DNA of 16,204 nt from DTU049 sp033809015 (GTDB taxonomy: Bacteria; Bacteroidota; Bacteroidia; Bacteroidales; DTU049), in contig JAPXMM010000044.1 of NCBI GenBank assembly GCA_033809015.1, forward strand, positions 1-16,204, read 5' to 3'. Position 1 is the stretch's first letter; each line of letters begins with the position of its first letter. Positions 1 to 8,415 of the stretch are shown piece by piece. The position numbers were made by a program, and so were the translations under genes. The notes under the pieces were generated by a model. It saw nothing but the letters and a program-made list of their open reading frames with translations, did not search any database and had not been told where the DNA came from.

Positions 1-403
1 ATTTACCATCTGGTAGCTGAAAATGTTTCGCAACTTTCGTCCTCCTTTCTATAATCTCTTGTTTTGGAGTGAAACCATAATAAATGCCACCTTTTTGCCA
101 TCGCTCATCTTTTTGTGAAATTTCACCAAATGGAATTTTATGATCCACAATAATTTGATTGGAATTTTCATCATTTTTAGCTAGTGGAATTTTTAATATT
201 GGTGCATTATTTTGCTCATCATTTAGAGTTTTGTTTACTGAACAACTCTTGAATAATGGTTCATTAAAAGGATTATTTTGAGAATATAAAGTATTAATAT
301 CAAGTGAAAAAAGAGAAAATATTAAGATCATTAATATAAAAACTATTAAATTTTTATTGCTGACAATGTTTTGAGAAAATAAAAATAATTTAAATTTTTC
401 CAT
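1..403 (-). CDS. Secreted or membrane-anchored protein, N-terminal part only (runs off the window)
   Basis: An open frame of 134 codons starts at the ATG at 403-401 and continues past base 1, so only the N-terminus is visible. Residues 1-18 are basic/polar with an internal SQN, and about 19-36 form a hydrophobic segment (NLIVFILMILIFSLFSL), i.e. a signal peptide or signal anchor. The following exported part is Asn-rich, then reads RTKVAKHFQLPDGK at the edge. From memory, an 'RT..SKHF...DGK' motif is common near the start of large RHS/YD-type or cell-surface Bacteroidota proteins, but too little is visible to name the family. A TAnnTTTG box lies 22 nt upstream and is embedded in a 12-bp-arm palindrome. 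The start is well supported by this promoter spacing and by the signal sequence; the function is unknown. Confidence 0.7.
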   Translation of the reverse strand, partial: MEKFKLFLFSQNIVSNKNLIVFILMILIFSLFSLDINTLYSQNNPFNEPLFKSCSVNKTLNDEQNNAPILKIPLAKNDENSNQIIVDHKIPFGEISQKDERWQKGGIYYGFTPKQEIIERRTKVAKHFQLPDGK

Positions 404-420
404 ATTTTTCAATTATATAT

Positions 421-451
421 ATTTACAAATTTATATCAAAAATTTGTAAAT
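421..451. repeat. Perfect inverted repeat, 12-bp arms with 7-nt spacer, over a promoter box
   Basis: ATTTACAAATTT (421-432) and AAATTTGTAAAT (440-451) are exact reverse complements separated by ATATCAA. On the minus strand the left arm contains the TAAATTTG -7-like box of the gene starting at 403, so a dimeric DNA-binding protein here would sit directly on the promoter. It could be an operator. It is less like a terminator, since the stem has no G/C-rich core. Confidence 0.5.
426..433 (-). promoter_or_regulatory. Bacteroidota-type -7 box (TAAATTTG)
   Basis: Minus-strand TAAATTTG followed by T matches the TAnnTTTG consensus of the Bacteroidota primary sigma factor and lies 22 nt before the ATG at 403. 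No clear TTG -33 element is seen at 19-21 nt spacing. Confidence 0.5.
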
Positions 452-540
452 TAGTGTATATTTTTTGCAAAAAAATCAAATTATTTATATTTCCTTCTTA
501 TTATAATAGGTTTAATGTATTTTTTAAAATTTATAAAATA

Positions 541-561
541 AAATAAGCGTTTAAGTAATAA
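541..561. repeat. Solitary copy of the terminal sequence of the 8416-8785 foldback element
   Basis: The 21 bases starting AAATAAGCGTTTAAG match 8416-8436 (AAATAGGCGTTTAAT...) at 19 of 21 positions, with differences at the 6th and 15th bases. It lies about 33 bp beyond the recognisable end of the transposase remnant. No inverted partner was found in 1-3448. Confidence 0.5.
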
Positions 562-593
562 TTATTTTATAAGGACAAGGTTTTGAACCATTC

Positions 594-1129
594 TTAAAAG
601 TGATGTATACCTTTCAACCAACCTTTAAATTCCATTATCACTCTATGCATGTCTGGAAAATTCTCTCCTTTTTTACCTGAATTTACTTGTTCTAAATTCT
701 TAAAATTCTTTCTTTAATGGTGTGTACCCGTGCCATTTGTATACTTTTATATTCGCTTCTTTATCTATTTATTTGTTTCATAAAGTTTCCTAATTCCTTT
801 GAACTACTTAAGTTTATTACCTTACCATATATCCTGCTAATACCCTTACCTTTTCTTTCTATAGCAAATACTACTATTCTCTTCTTGCCTTTTTTCCTCC
901 CTACTACTCCTTCTTCTTCTCCTCCTATAAATATCTCATCTACTTCTACATTCCCTTCCATTAAGCTATTTTCACTACTTCGCATCCCTACCATTACTTT
1001 TTGCTTAAATAACCAACACGTCTTTTGTCTCAATCCTAATTTACTACTTAATTCTGTCGTTGATATACCTTTTTTACTCGTACTTACATAATACACTATA
1101 TAAAATGCTTTTTGTATTGAATACTCCCC
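594..1129 (-). pseudogene. IS1595-family (ISXO2-like) transposase remnant, frameshifted and truncated
   Basis: Three successive minus-strand frames give consecutive pieces of one ISXO2-like/IS1595 transposase. Frame A (1129 down to 761) contains YYVSTSKKGIS, LGLRQKTCWLFKQKVM, VEVDEIFIGGEEEG and KGISRIYGKVI; its VEVDE holds the first catalytic Asp. Frame B (765-700) reads DKEANIKVYKWHGYTPLKKEF. Frame C (701-594) reads KNLEQVNSGKKGENFPDMHR followed by a conserved GWLKGIHH. The N-terminal zinc-ribbon part is missing: homology begins directly after the TAA at 1132-1130 that ends the neighbouring gene. The segment usually following GIHH, with its Arg/Asn-rich end, is also gone. With at least two frameshifts and both ends lost it cannot make an active enzyme. 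Family assignment is from remembered motif similarity and is fairly safe; the insertion ends cannot be placed exactly. Confidence 0.8.
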
Positions 1130-3195
1130 TTATTTTATTTTTGCCTCCAAATCTTCAAGTCTTTTCTGTAAATCTTTATATTCTTTTAAAAGTGTTTTGT
1201 ATGCATTATCTTTTTCATATCTTTTATTTTTCCATCTCTCTTTGATGATTAGATTCATAATCTTCACCCATTTCTTTTGGATAACCATAAGCCTTAGGAT
1301 AGAGTAATTTACCCTTTGTGAAATTGCCATTACCTTTTTCTTCTTCAACCGGTTTATATAACTGATGAATAACAGGATCATCACGATCAGCTATAACAGA
1401 ATAATAAATTTCGCGATCGGGTTCACCGTAAATAATAAGTGTTGTAAAATCTTTACTCCATTCGCAACCTGTCAAAAATGGTTTACCGACTGGCGTTATT
1501 TGGGCGATGGCTTCCTCTTCTTTCACAAGGGCTATATAATAGTCAGGCATTTTGACTTCAGCTTTACCAGAAGCATCTAGTTTAATTTTACCAGGATAAA
1601 TACATAAGTTTCCAGGAGATTCTACAAAATTATGCCGCAATGTTTTATTTAATGGGTCAAGAGGGTGATCTATCAAAAATGAACCGCTCCCCTTACTTAT
1701 ACTGCCGGTAATATTTACGTTTCCACTAAAATAGCCAGCATAAACAGTACTACCAGTATAATATCCTAATGCACCCCATGCACCACTTCCATTATAACCA
1801 TAGACTCCGGCATCACCATTTGCGGAGGTTGCACGTCCATAAACACCATATTGGTTACTGCCGAGGTAACCATAATGAGAAGAATTATAATAACCATAAA
1901 CACCATACATTCCTTCACCATAAACCCCGTAACCAGTCGTGCAATCATGTGCTTTACCATAAACGCCATAGGCAGTTGCGGTGCTTGTGGCATCGCCGTA
2001 AACTCCATAATTATTAGTTCCAGCAGATGTGCCGACATCACCAAAAACACCAACATTCATAAGATTATGATTACCCGCTCTACCACGCACAGCTATATTT
2101 TTATCTGTGCCACTGCCACCAGTAACTTTGCCTTCGGCATTACCATATATACCATAATGGATTGTACCTGTATTTGTCCTCTTATTTTGACCAAAAACTC
2201 CATAATAATATGTATTATCATAGTATCCTAATCTACCTAATACAGATGTTTGACTACCATGATAACCATATACACCACATTCACCACCACTTCCCATTAT
2301 ACCTCTACCACCGCCTCCAAGTGATGCATCACCAAAAATAGCCCATCCGGGCATTGTCACATATATACCATATATCAGTACTACTATAAGAAATACCTAA
2401 TTTACTGTTAGTCAAAGTAGTCGAACCAATTTGAACCGTAGTCCCATTGTCATACAATTGGCTACAAGACAGAGTAGTAGCATTTTGTCTTTTTGTAATA
2501 TAATTATTATTGGCACAACCCATAGAAACGCCCCCACCAGAAATATCACCCCATGATACAGTTGTGCCATTAGACGTTAATACTTGACCATTAGAACCTA
2601 ATGATCCATTAATGTCTATAGAAATTGTACGACCATGCAGATAGAGTCTATCATCAGCATTATATTCTCCTACATATACATAACTACCATCACCGAAGAA
2701 AAGTCTATTATCTGTATATGAAGATGTATATCCAATCTTAGCACTACTAGCACCACCTGTATTTTGTACATGTAGATTATAGCTAGGACTCGTAGTGCCT
2801 ATTCCCAGTCTACTATTAGTATTATCCCAATATAGATTTGCATCAGAGCTAAGAGTATTTGTACCAGACCAGAAAGCCACGCGTGTAGCTGCACCGCTAC
2901 CATCTAATCCAGTTGTAGCTAATCTTATCCAATTAGGTGCAGCTGGTGTTCCTGCATTATAATAATATCCAGGTGTATTATCAGTTTGATAAATTAATAA
3001 ACTTGTTGCTGGCGATGATATTGCATTTCTCTGAGCCATAGTTATACGCGGAATGAGCAAACCAGATGATGTACTTGAAACATCTAGCATTGCACTATTA
3101 TCTGGATTAACACCAGTAGTATTAATAGCAACACCTTGAGCAATAAGTTTTGCACTAAAACTAATTAATAAAACAATTAAAAATATTTTTTTCAT
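1130..3195 (-). pseudogene. Secreted GxYG-repeat tail-fibre-like protein, split by two frameshifts
   Basis: The first frame (3195-2329, 288 aa) starts with a signal peptide (MKKIFLIVLLISFSAKLIAQ). It continues with a Bacteroidota tail-fibre-like N-terminal module (MLDVSSTSSGLLIPRITMAQ, SSPATSLLIYQT, PGYYYN) and an LGIGTTSP motif. Near 2370 the reading continues in the next frame (to 1224), with many G-[VI]-Y-G units (YGVYGDA, YGVYGKA, YGVYGEG). A conserved C-terminal module follows, beginning KGSGSFLIDHPLDP (about 1694-1653) and including NFVESPGNLCIYPGKIKLD. This frame stops at 1226-1224. In the next frame, down to 1130, is a heptad-patterned tail (LLKEYKDLQKRLEDLEAKIK), the coiled-coil ending expected of such proteins. 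Restoring one TA near 2368-2376 and removing one A from the A5 run at 1227-1231 would rebuild one protein of about 690 residues. Either the gene is decaying or varying, or the read sequence has errors in low-complexity runs. Product: probably an exported surface or fibre protein of unknown ligand. Confidence 0.75.
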
Positions 3196-3222
3196 GATTA
3201 TGATTTATATTAGTTAATTTTG

Positions 3223-3230
3223 CAAAGTTA
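3223..3230 (-). promoter_or_regulatory. Bacteroidota-type -7 box (TAACTTTG)
   Basis: Minus-strand TAACTTTGC is an exact TAnnTTTG match 27 nt before the ATG at 3195 of the secreted repeat protein. No TTG is present at -33 spacing. Confidence 0.5.
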
Positions 3231-3422
3231 TATATTTATTTTAATATATATTTAATTTATTTTAAAATAATGTTAAAATCATTCTATATTACTATTAAAT
3301 ATTATATTACCAATAAATATATTAATATAAAAAATTCTTATAAATTATTTATTTTCGGCTATTAAAGAAAAGAAAAATCTCTATTTGGAAAATTATTTTA
3401 TAGTTTATTTTTGTAAAAATTA

Positions 3423-3430
3423 TAATTTTG
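3423..3430 (+). promoter_or_regulatory. Bacteroidota-type -7 box (TAATTTTG)
   Basis: TAATTTTG matches TAnnTTTG exactly and ends 18 nt before the transketolase ATG at 3449. The -33 TTG is not evident at the usual spacing. Confidence 0.5.
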
Positions 3431-3448
3431 TACAAATAACGCATCGAA

Positions 3449-4291
3449 ATGAATAAAATAGAAAAATTGATAAAAATAAGTTATGACATCAGAAAAGATG
3501 TTATTAATATGCTCGCTAAGGCAGGCAGTGGACATTTAGGTGGATCACTAGGAATGGCTGACATTTTTACTGTATTATATTTTAATGAATTAAATCATGA
3601 CCCATTGAATCCCAATTGGGAGCAGCGAGATAGAGTGATAGTTTCTAATGGACATATAGCACCAGTGTGGTATGCTACTTTATCTAATGCTGGATATTTT
3701 AGTAAAAAAGAATTATTTTCATTACGTCAATTTGGTAGTAGACTACAAGGTCATCCTAGTAGATTAAATGGATTACCAGGCATTGAATCTTCAAGTGGTT
3801 CACTGGGGCAAGGGCTATCTGTAGCTGTAGGTATGGCATTAGCTGCAAAATTTTTTCAGAATAATTATCGTATTTTTTGTTTAATGGGTGATGGAGAACT
3901 GCAAGAAGGTAATGTGTGGGAGGCTTTTATGTCTGCTGGACATTATAAGTTAGATAATTTATTAGCTATCATAGATAGAAATAGATTGCAAATCGATGGT
4001 AATACTGAGGAAGTGATGTCTCTAGAACCTCTAAAAAATAAAATTATTGCCTTCAATTGGAATGTATTAGAATGCGATGGCAACAATATCAAAGATATTT
4101 TACGTTGTTTCAAATCTATCAAGTGGTCACAAAAACCTACTTGTGTGATAGCTAATACTATTATGGGTAAAGGCGTCAAATCTATAGAAAATAATCATTT
4201 ATGGCATGGCAAAGCTCCTAATGATGAAGAAGCTTTTAATTTTTTAATTGAACTAAAAGATTATTATACAAATTTTTTAGTTAATAATTAA
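3449..4291 (+). CDS. Transketolase, N-terminal (thiamine-diphosphate-binding) subunit of a split enzyme
   Basis: The 280-residue protein corresponds to the first domain of transketolase, which moves two-carbon ketol units between sugar phosphates in the non-oxidative pentose phosphate pathway (cytosol). Visible motifs are GSGHLGGS (26-33), NGH (67-69), GHPS (101-104), GSLGQGLS (117-124) and the ThDP/Mg2+ motif GDGELQEGN (147-155) followed by WEA. Its length equals that of the N-half proteins encoded as separate subunits in many bacteria, not the roughly 660 residues of one-piece enzymes. The pyrimidine-binding and C-terminal domains must come from another polypeptide. Normally that gene follows directly, but here deoC follows after 55 bp, so the partner is outside the window. 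A -7 box 18 nt upstream supports the start. Confidence 0.9.
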   Translation: MNKIEKLIKISYDIRKDVINMLAKAGSGHLGGSLGMADIFTVLYFNELNHDPLNPNWEQRDRVIVSNGHIAPVWYATLSNAGYFSKKELFSLRQFGSRLQGHPSRLNGLPGIESSSGSLGQGLSVAVGMALAAKFFQNNYRIFCLMGDGELQEGNVWEAFMSAGHYKLDNLLAIIDRNRLQIDGNTEEVMSLEPLKNKIIAFNWNVLECDGNNIKDILRCFKSIKWSQKPTCVIANTIMGKGVKSIENNHLWHGKAPNDEEAFNFLIELKDYYTNFLVNN

Positions 4292-4299
4292 TGAATATT

Positions 4300-4329
4300 T
4301 TGTTAACTGATTATTATTATCTTATTTTG
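4300..4329 (+). promoter_or_regulatory. Promoter of deoC-pckA: TTG -33 and TTATTTTG -7 elements, 19-bp spacing
   Basis: TTG at 4300-4302 and TTATTTTG at 4322-4329 are 19 bp apart. This matches the Bacteroidota TTG-N19-21-TAnnTTTG arrangement with one mismatch in the -7 box. It lies 17 nt before the deoC ATG, giving a leader of roughly ten bases. It suggests deoC-pckA can be transcribed independently of the transketolase gene. Confidence 0.55.
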
Positions 4330-4346
4330 CAAAAAATTAAACATTT

Positions 4347-5156
4347 ATGAATTGGGAACATTTGAGTACTAATATAGACGAGATAATAAAAAATAATGCT
4401 GTAACTAATGACATTGCTGATGAATTGATTAGTTTTATAGATTTAACAACATTAGAAGGTACAGACAATAATAATGTGGTCAAGCAATTAATAGATCAAG
4501 CTAAAGATAGCTATAATAAAACTAATGGCAAAGGAGTAGCTGCTGTATGTGTATATCCTAATTTTGCTGGTTTTGCTTCTAATGAACTTAAAAATACAAA
4601 TATTAGATTGGCATGTGTAGCTGGTGCATTCCCTAGTGGACAATCTCCACTACATATAAGGATCGCTGAAGTAGAGCACGCTGTAGCTCATGGAGCACAT
4701 GAAATAGATATGGTCATCTCTAGAGGTGCCGCTTTATCTGGTAATCTGGATTATGTGAAACATGAGATAGTTTTGCATAAAAATGCATGTGGCGATGCAC
4801 ATCTGAAAGTAATATTGGAAACTGGAGAATTGAAAGACCCAGATCTTATATATAATGTAAGTATGATAGCCATGGAAAATGGTGCTGATTTTATTAAAAC
4901 ATCTACAGGTAAAATATCTCCTGCAGCTACTTTAGAGGCTGCTTTTGTGATGTGCTATGCTATAAGAGAATATTATGCACTCACTGGTAAAAAAATTGGT
5001 TTTAAACCAGCAGGAGGTATTAGAGAACCACAAGATGCTTATAATTATTATCTAATTGTAAAAAATATTTTAGGAATAGATTGGCTAAATCCTAATCTTT
5101 TCCGCATAGGAGCTAGTAAATTATTAACAAATTTATATAATATCTTAGGAATATGA
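4347..5156 (+). CDS. deoC: Deoxyribose-phosphate aldolase
   Basis: This class I aldolase reversibly splits 2-deoxyribose 5-phosphate into glyceraldehyde 3-phosphate and acetaldehyde, the last step of deoxynucleoside salvage. At 269 residues it has the normal length of the E. coli-type family. Signatures are FIDLTTLEG (30-38, the DHT/DLT-like start of the barrel), VCVYPNF (67-73), EIDMVISRG with the proton-relay Asp121, the Schiff-base lysine in DFIKTSTGK (Lys184), and the second active-site lysine in GFKPAGGI (Lys220). All key residues are present. Its TGA stop overlaps the ATG of pckA (ATGA), which points to a two-gene operon with translational coupling. It sits behind its own promoter-like element, 55 bp after the transketolase subunit that works on related sugar phosphates. 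Confidence 0.95.
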   Translation: MNWEHLSTNIDEIIKNNAVTNDIADELISFIDLTTLEGTDNNNVVKQLIDQAKDSYNKTNGKGVAAVCVYPNFAGFASNELKNTNIRLACVAGAFPSGQSPLHIRIAEVEHAVAHGAHEIDMVISRGAALSGNLDYVKHEIVLHKNACGDAHLKVILETGELKDPDLIYNVSMIAMENGADFIKTSTGKISPAATLEAAFVMCYAIREYYALTGKKIGFKPAGGIREPQDAYNYYLIVKNILGIDWLNPNLFRIGASKLLTNLYNILGI

Positions 5157-6778
5157 ATGCTGATAAATTAATCGAAGACCTTAATGGCCTGGGTATAATA
5201 CCTAGTAAAGTACATCATAATTTATCTTATGATGAATTATTTAAATATGAAACCAACCCAGAGCTGAAAGATTATGCAAAAGTTTTTGTAACTAAATGTG
5301 GAGCAGTTGCTGTAGATACTGGAATATTTACAGGACGTTCACCAAAAGACAAATACGTAGTCTACGATGATACTACTAAGGATACGGTGTGGTGGAAAGA
5401 TGAAATAAATAAAAATAGTGATAACAAACCTATATCTACTGAGGTATGGACAGACCTGAAACAACAAGTTACAGAGTATTTGAATGGTAAAGAGCTTTTT
5501 GTAATGGATGCATTTGTGGGAGCATCAGAAAAAAATAGATTGCCTATAAGAGTCATCACAGATATAGCATGGGCTGCACATTTTGTAAAAAATATGTTTA
5601 TTGTACCTACAGAAAAAGAATTAGAAAATTTTTCGCCTGAGTTCGTAATGCTACATGCACCTAGAGTAAATAACAAAAAATGGCAAGAACATAAACTAAA
5701 TAGTGATGTATTTGTTACATTTAATTACACAGAACAAATGGCTCTCGTTGGTGGTACATGGTATGGCGGAGAGATAAAAAAAGGGTTTTTCTCTGTGATG
5801 AATTATTATTTACCACTTAAAAAAATTGCTTCTATGCACTGCTCTGCTAATATGGGCAAAAATGGTGATACAGCAATATTTTTTGGTTTATCTGGTACTG
5901 GCAAAACAACTTTATCAGCTGATCCTGAAAGATTTCTCATAGGTGATGATGAGCATGGATGGGATGAAAATGGAGTTTTTAATCTCGAAGGTGGCTGCTA
6001 TGCGAAATGTATCAATCTAGATCCTAAAAAAGAACCACAGATTTATAATGCTATTCGTCAAAATACAATTTTAGAAAATGTAGTTTATGATACTAAAACA
6101 GGAGAAATAGATTATTCAGATGCTTCTAAGACAGAAAATACACGGGCGTCTTATCCACTATCACATATACCTAATGCAGTTATCCCTTCGGTGGGACCAC
6201 ATCCACAAAATATAATTTTTTTGACCGCTGATGCTTTTGGAGTATTGCCTCCAGTGGCAGTATTGAGCCCAGATGAAGCCATGTATTATTTCATAAGTGG
6301 TTATACAGCTAAATTAGCTGGTACAGAGCGAGGTATCGTAGAGCCAGTGCCTACATTTTCTGCTGCTTTTGGTGCTGCTTTTCTTACTTTGCCGCCTATC
6401 GTTTATGCTAGATTATTAGCAGAAAAAATGCAAAGACATAATGCACATGCTTATTTAGTGAATACAGGATGGATTGGAGGACCATACGGTGTAGGTAAAC
6501 GCATTGACATTGATGTTTCTAGAAAAATTATTCATGCTATTTTAGATGGTTCTATTTTGGAAACTCAATATCAGATTATGCCTTTCTTTAATCTCAGATT
6601 ACCACAAAATCTAGCTGGTATAGATAATGATATTTTAAATCCGCGTAATACTTGGGCAGATAAAAATGCTTATGATAAGCAAGCTCAAACCCTTGCTAGA
6701 GCTTTTGTCGAAAATTTCCAAAGATTCACTTCTGATAACGAAACTAGTGGATTAATAGAATTCGGACCTAAACTATAA
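5153..6778 (+). CDS. pckA: Phosphoenolpyruvate carboxykinase (ATP)
   Basis: The enzyme converts oxaloacetate plus ATP to phosphoenolpyruvate, CO2 and ADP. It opens gluconeogenesis, and in some anaerobic Bacteroidota it runs in reverse to fix CO2. The 541 residues equal the length of the E. coli ATP-type enzyme (540). Motifs in order: FTGRSPKDKY (59-68; Arg62 binds oxaloacetate), GTWYGGEIKKG (201-211), the catalytic region MHCSANMG (228-235), the kinase-1a loop GLSGTGKTT (245-253) with Lys251, and LIGDDEHGW (262-270) with the metal-binding aspartates. The GTP-type signature is absent. It overlaps deoC by four bases. Its 3' end runs 11 bp into the convergent hydrolase gene. Given the acetyl-CoA/succinyl-CoA-producing operon nearby, a gluconeogenic role is the natural reading (inference). 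Confidence 0.97.
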   Translation: MNADKLIEDLNGLGIIPSKVHHNLSYDELFKYETNPELKDYAKVFVTKCGAVAVDTGIFTGRSPKDKYVVYDDTTKDTVWWKDEINKNSDNKPISTEVWTDLKQQVTEYLNGKELFVMDAFVGASEKNRLPIRVITDIAWAAHFVKNMFIVPTEKELENFSPEFVMLHAPRVNNKKWQEHKLNSDVFVTFNYTEQMALVGGTWYGGEIKKGFFSVMNYYLPLKKIASMHCSANMGKNGDTAIFFGLSGTGKTTLSADPERFLIGDDEHGWDENGVFNLEGGCYAKCINLDPKKEPQIYNAIRQNTILENVVYDTKTGEIDYSDASKTENTRASYPLSHIPNAVIPSVGPHPQNIIFLTADAFGVLPPVAVLSPDEAMYYFISGYTAKLAGTERGIVEPVPTFSAAFGAAFLTLPPIVYARLLAEKMQRHNAHAYLVNTGWIGGPYGVGKRIDIDVSRKIIHAILDGSILETQYQIMPFFNLRLPQNLAGIDNDILNPRNTWADKNAYDKQAQTLARAFVENFQRFTSDNETSGLIEFGPKL

Positions 6779-7589
6779 CATCATTATTTAAATATTCTAA
6801 AGAATATTTGATAAATTCATCTGTATTATCTACTTGTACCCAATGTCCTGCATTAGATACAGTTTTAATATATGTATTAGGTAAATTATGATATATTTTA
6901 TCATAATGCTGTGGCAAAATGTGATTGCTTTTTTCTCCACGTAGGAATAGTACTGGCTTATTAAATTTTTTATCCAAAGTAGGGAAATCTGCTAAAATAT
7001 TTATGTTATTTATTAATGCTGCTAAATTGATTTTCCACTCATATTTTCGCTGACTATTTAATTTAATATTTTTTAACATTAAATCAACCTCTCTGAAATT
7101 TGGTACTTTGTCTTTAATGAAATTTTTAATTTCTTCACGACTTTTAAATTCATTCATTGGAATAGATGCAAAAATATTTAGTAATTTATAATTAGCATCA
7201 GTAATGTATCTATCAGGTGCTATATCAATTACAATTAACTTGTCCACAAGATCTGGATAATTAAGTGCGATTAGCATTGTTAGTTTACCACCCATGCTAT
7301 GACCGATTAAAGATATTTGCTCGAGATGTAAGTAATCAATTAACCGTAGAATATCATTAGCCATATCCTCATAAGTCATAGATTTATTGTGGAAAGAATT
7401 ACCGTGATTTCTTATATCTGGGATTATGACATTATAACACTCAGAAAATACTTGTCCTTGTGGTAACCAATTATCTGCACAACCTAATAATCCATGTAGT
7501 ATTAATAAATTTTGATCGCTATTATTTTTTGCTTTGATATATTTATAACTAAGCAAAGGACTATCGTTAATTGAAAAAGAATTTGGCAT
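6768..7589 (-). CDS. Alpha/beta-fold hydrolase, YbfF-like esterase
   Basis: From the ATG at 7589 the protein has 273 residues and the usual order of a small cytosolic alpha/beta hydrolase. It shows the oxyanion-hole LHGLLG (31-36), DIRNHGNS (58-65), the nucleophile elbow GHSMGG (Ser98), VIDIAPDRY with candidate acid Asp122, and NAGHWV with catalytic His249. The Ser-Asp spacing and the DxRNHG and IDIAP motifs resemble the YbfF acyl-CoA/short-chain esterase group. The real substrate is unknown. An in-frame TTG at 7631 overlaps the pdxJ stop (TTGA) and would add 14 residues. I prefer the ATG because the extra residues precede the family's usual start, but coupled initiation at TTG is possible. 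It is the second gene of a pdxJ operon and ends convergently, 11 bp into pckA. Confidence 0.85.
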   Translation of the reverse strand: MPNSFSINDSPLLSYKYIKAKNNSDQNLLILHGLLGCADNWLPQGQVFSECYNVIIPDIRNHGNSFHNKSMTYEDMANDILRLIDYLHLEQISLIGHSMGGKLTMLIALNYPDLVDKLIVIDIAPDRYITDANYKLLNIFASIPMNEFKSREEIKNFIKDKVPNFREVDLMLKNIKLNSQRKYEWKINLAALINNINILADFPTLDKKFNKPVLFLRGEKSNHILPQHYDKIYHNLPNTYIKTVSNAGHWVQVDNTDEFIKYSLEYLNNDVIV

Positions 7590-7627
7590 TTTTCTAATTT
7601 TAAATAATCCATCTACATAAGTTGTAA

Positions 7628-8344
7628 TCAATAACCGAGTTCATTTAAATACATTTGAATTGTATTTTGCAGTCCAAAATATAAAGCATCACTAATGAGA
7701 GCGTGCCCAATGCTAACTTCAAGAAGATCAGGTATATTTTGAGAAAAAAATTTCAAATTATCTAGATTAAGATCGTGGCCAGCATTTACTCCTAGTCCTA
7801 CTTCTGTTGCTGCATTAGCTGCATAAATGAATGGCTTAATAGCATTTTCTCTATTCACATCATAATATTTTGCATATGGTTCAGTATAGAGCTCTATTCT
7901 GTCAGTACCTGTCTTAGCAGCATTTTTGATATTATCAATATCAGTATCTACAAAAATAGAAGTTCTAATACCTGACTTTTTTAAATCATAGATTACTTGT
8001 GAGAGGAAATCAAAATATTGAAAAGTATCCCATCCTGCATTGCTAGTGAGGGCGTCAGGAGGATCTGGCACGAGTGTTACCTGAGTAGGTTTCACTTTTT
8101 TTACTAAATTAAGGAATCTATCATTAGGGTACCCTTCAATATTGAACTCAACGGATATATTTTGCTTGATAGCATAAACATCGCTATATTTAATGTGTCT
8201 TTCGTCTGGACGAGGATGTACGGTTACACCATGAGCGCCGAAGCGTTGTACATTGATAGCTGCTAGAGTGACGTCAGGTATATTACCTCCACGCGCATTA
8301 CGAATAGTAGCTATTTTATTAATATTAACACTTAATTTAGTCAT
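7628..8344 (-). CDS. pdxJ: Pyridoxine 5'-phosphate synthase
   Basis: PdxJ condenses 1-deoxyxylulose 5-phosphate with 3-amino-2-oxopropyl phosphate to pyridoxine 5'-phosphate, the ring-closing step of DXP-dependent vitamin B6 synthesis. The 238-residue product matches the family length. It begins MTKLSVNINKIAT as its relatives do and contains HPRPDERHI (43-51), VEFNIEG with catalytic Glu70, NAGHDLN (187-193, His190) and the phosphate-binding IGHALISDALYFGL (212-225). An upstream in-frame TTG at 8362 is rejected because it lies inside the -7 box at 8360-8367. The gene heads a two-gene operon. It provides the precursor of PLP, the cofactor of two enzymes in the adjacent aminomutase operon, which is suggestive but may be coincidence. 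Confidence 0.95.
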   Translation of the reverse strand: MTKLSVNINKIATIRNARGGNIPDVTLAAINVQRFGAHGVTVHPRPDERHIKYSDVYAIKQNISVEFNIEGYPNDRFLNLVKKVKPTQVTLVPDPPDALTSNAGWDTFQYFDFLSQVIYDLKKSGIRTSIFVDTDIDNIKNAAKTGTDRIELYTEPYAKYYDVNRENAIKPFIYAANAATEVGLGVNAGHDLNLDNLKFFSQNIPDLLEVSIGHALISDALYFGLQNTIQMYLNELGY

Positions 8345-8359
8345 AATAGTAATTTTTTG

Positions 8360-8367
8360 CAAAATTA
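8360..8367 (-). promoter_or_regulatory. Bacteroidota-type -7 box of pdxJ (TAATTTTG)
   Basis: Minus-strand TAATTTTGC is an exact TAnnTTTG match 15 nt before the pdxJ ATG at 8344. Its position argues for that ATG over the upstream TTG. Confidence 0.55.
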
Positions 8368-8415
8368 CAAGTATATACTGAAAATAAAAAATAAGAGAAT
8401 AATATTAAATAATTT

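Noticed and set aside
717..1091. Plus-strand open frame of 124 codons, hydrophobic
   Set aside because: It is the complement of the transposase remnant, whose minus-strand frames show clear ISXO2-like motifs; the hydrophobic residues come from reading A-rich coding sequence backwards.
1769..2231. Plus-strand frames rich in His, Asn or Ile opposite the GxYG repeats
   Set aside because: They are antisense shadows of the repetitive GGT/TAT codons of the secreted protein and have no start context or homology.
6790..6809. AAATATTC-TAAA-GAATATTT hairpin just after pckA
   Set aside because: It lies inside the C-terminal codons of the convergent hydrolase and is not followed by a T run on the plus strand, so a terminator call is not supported.
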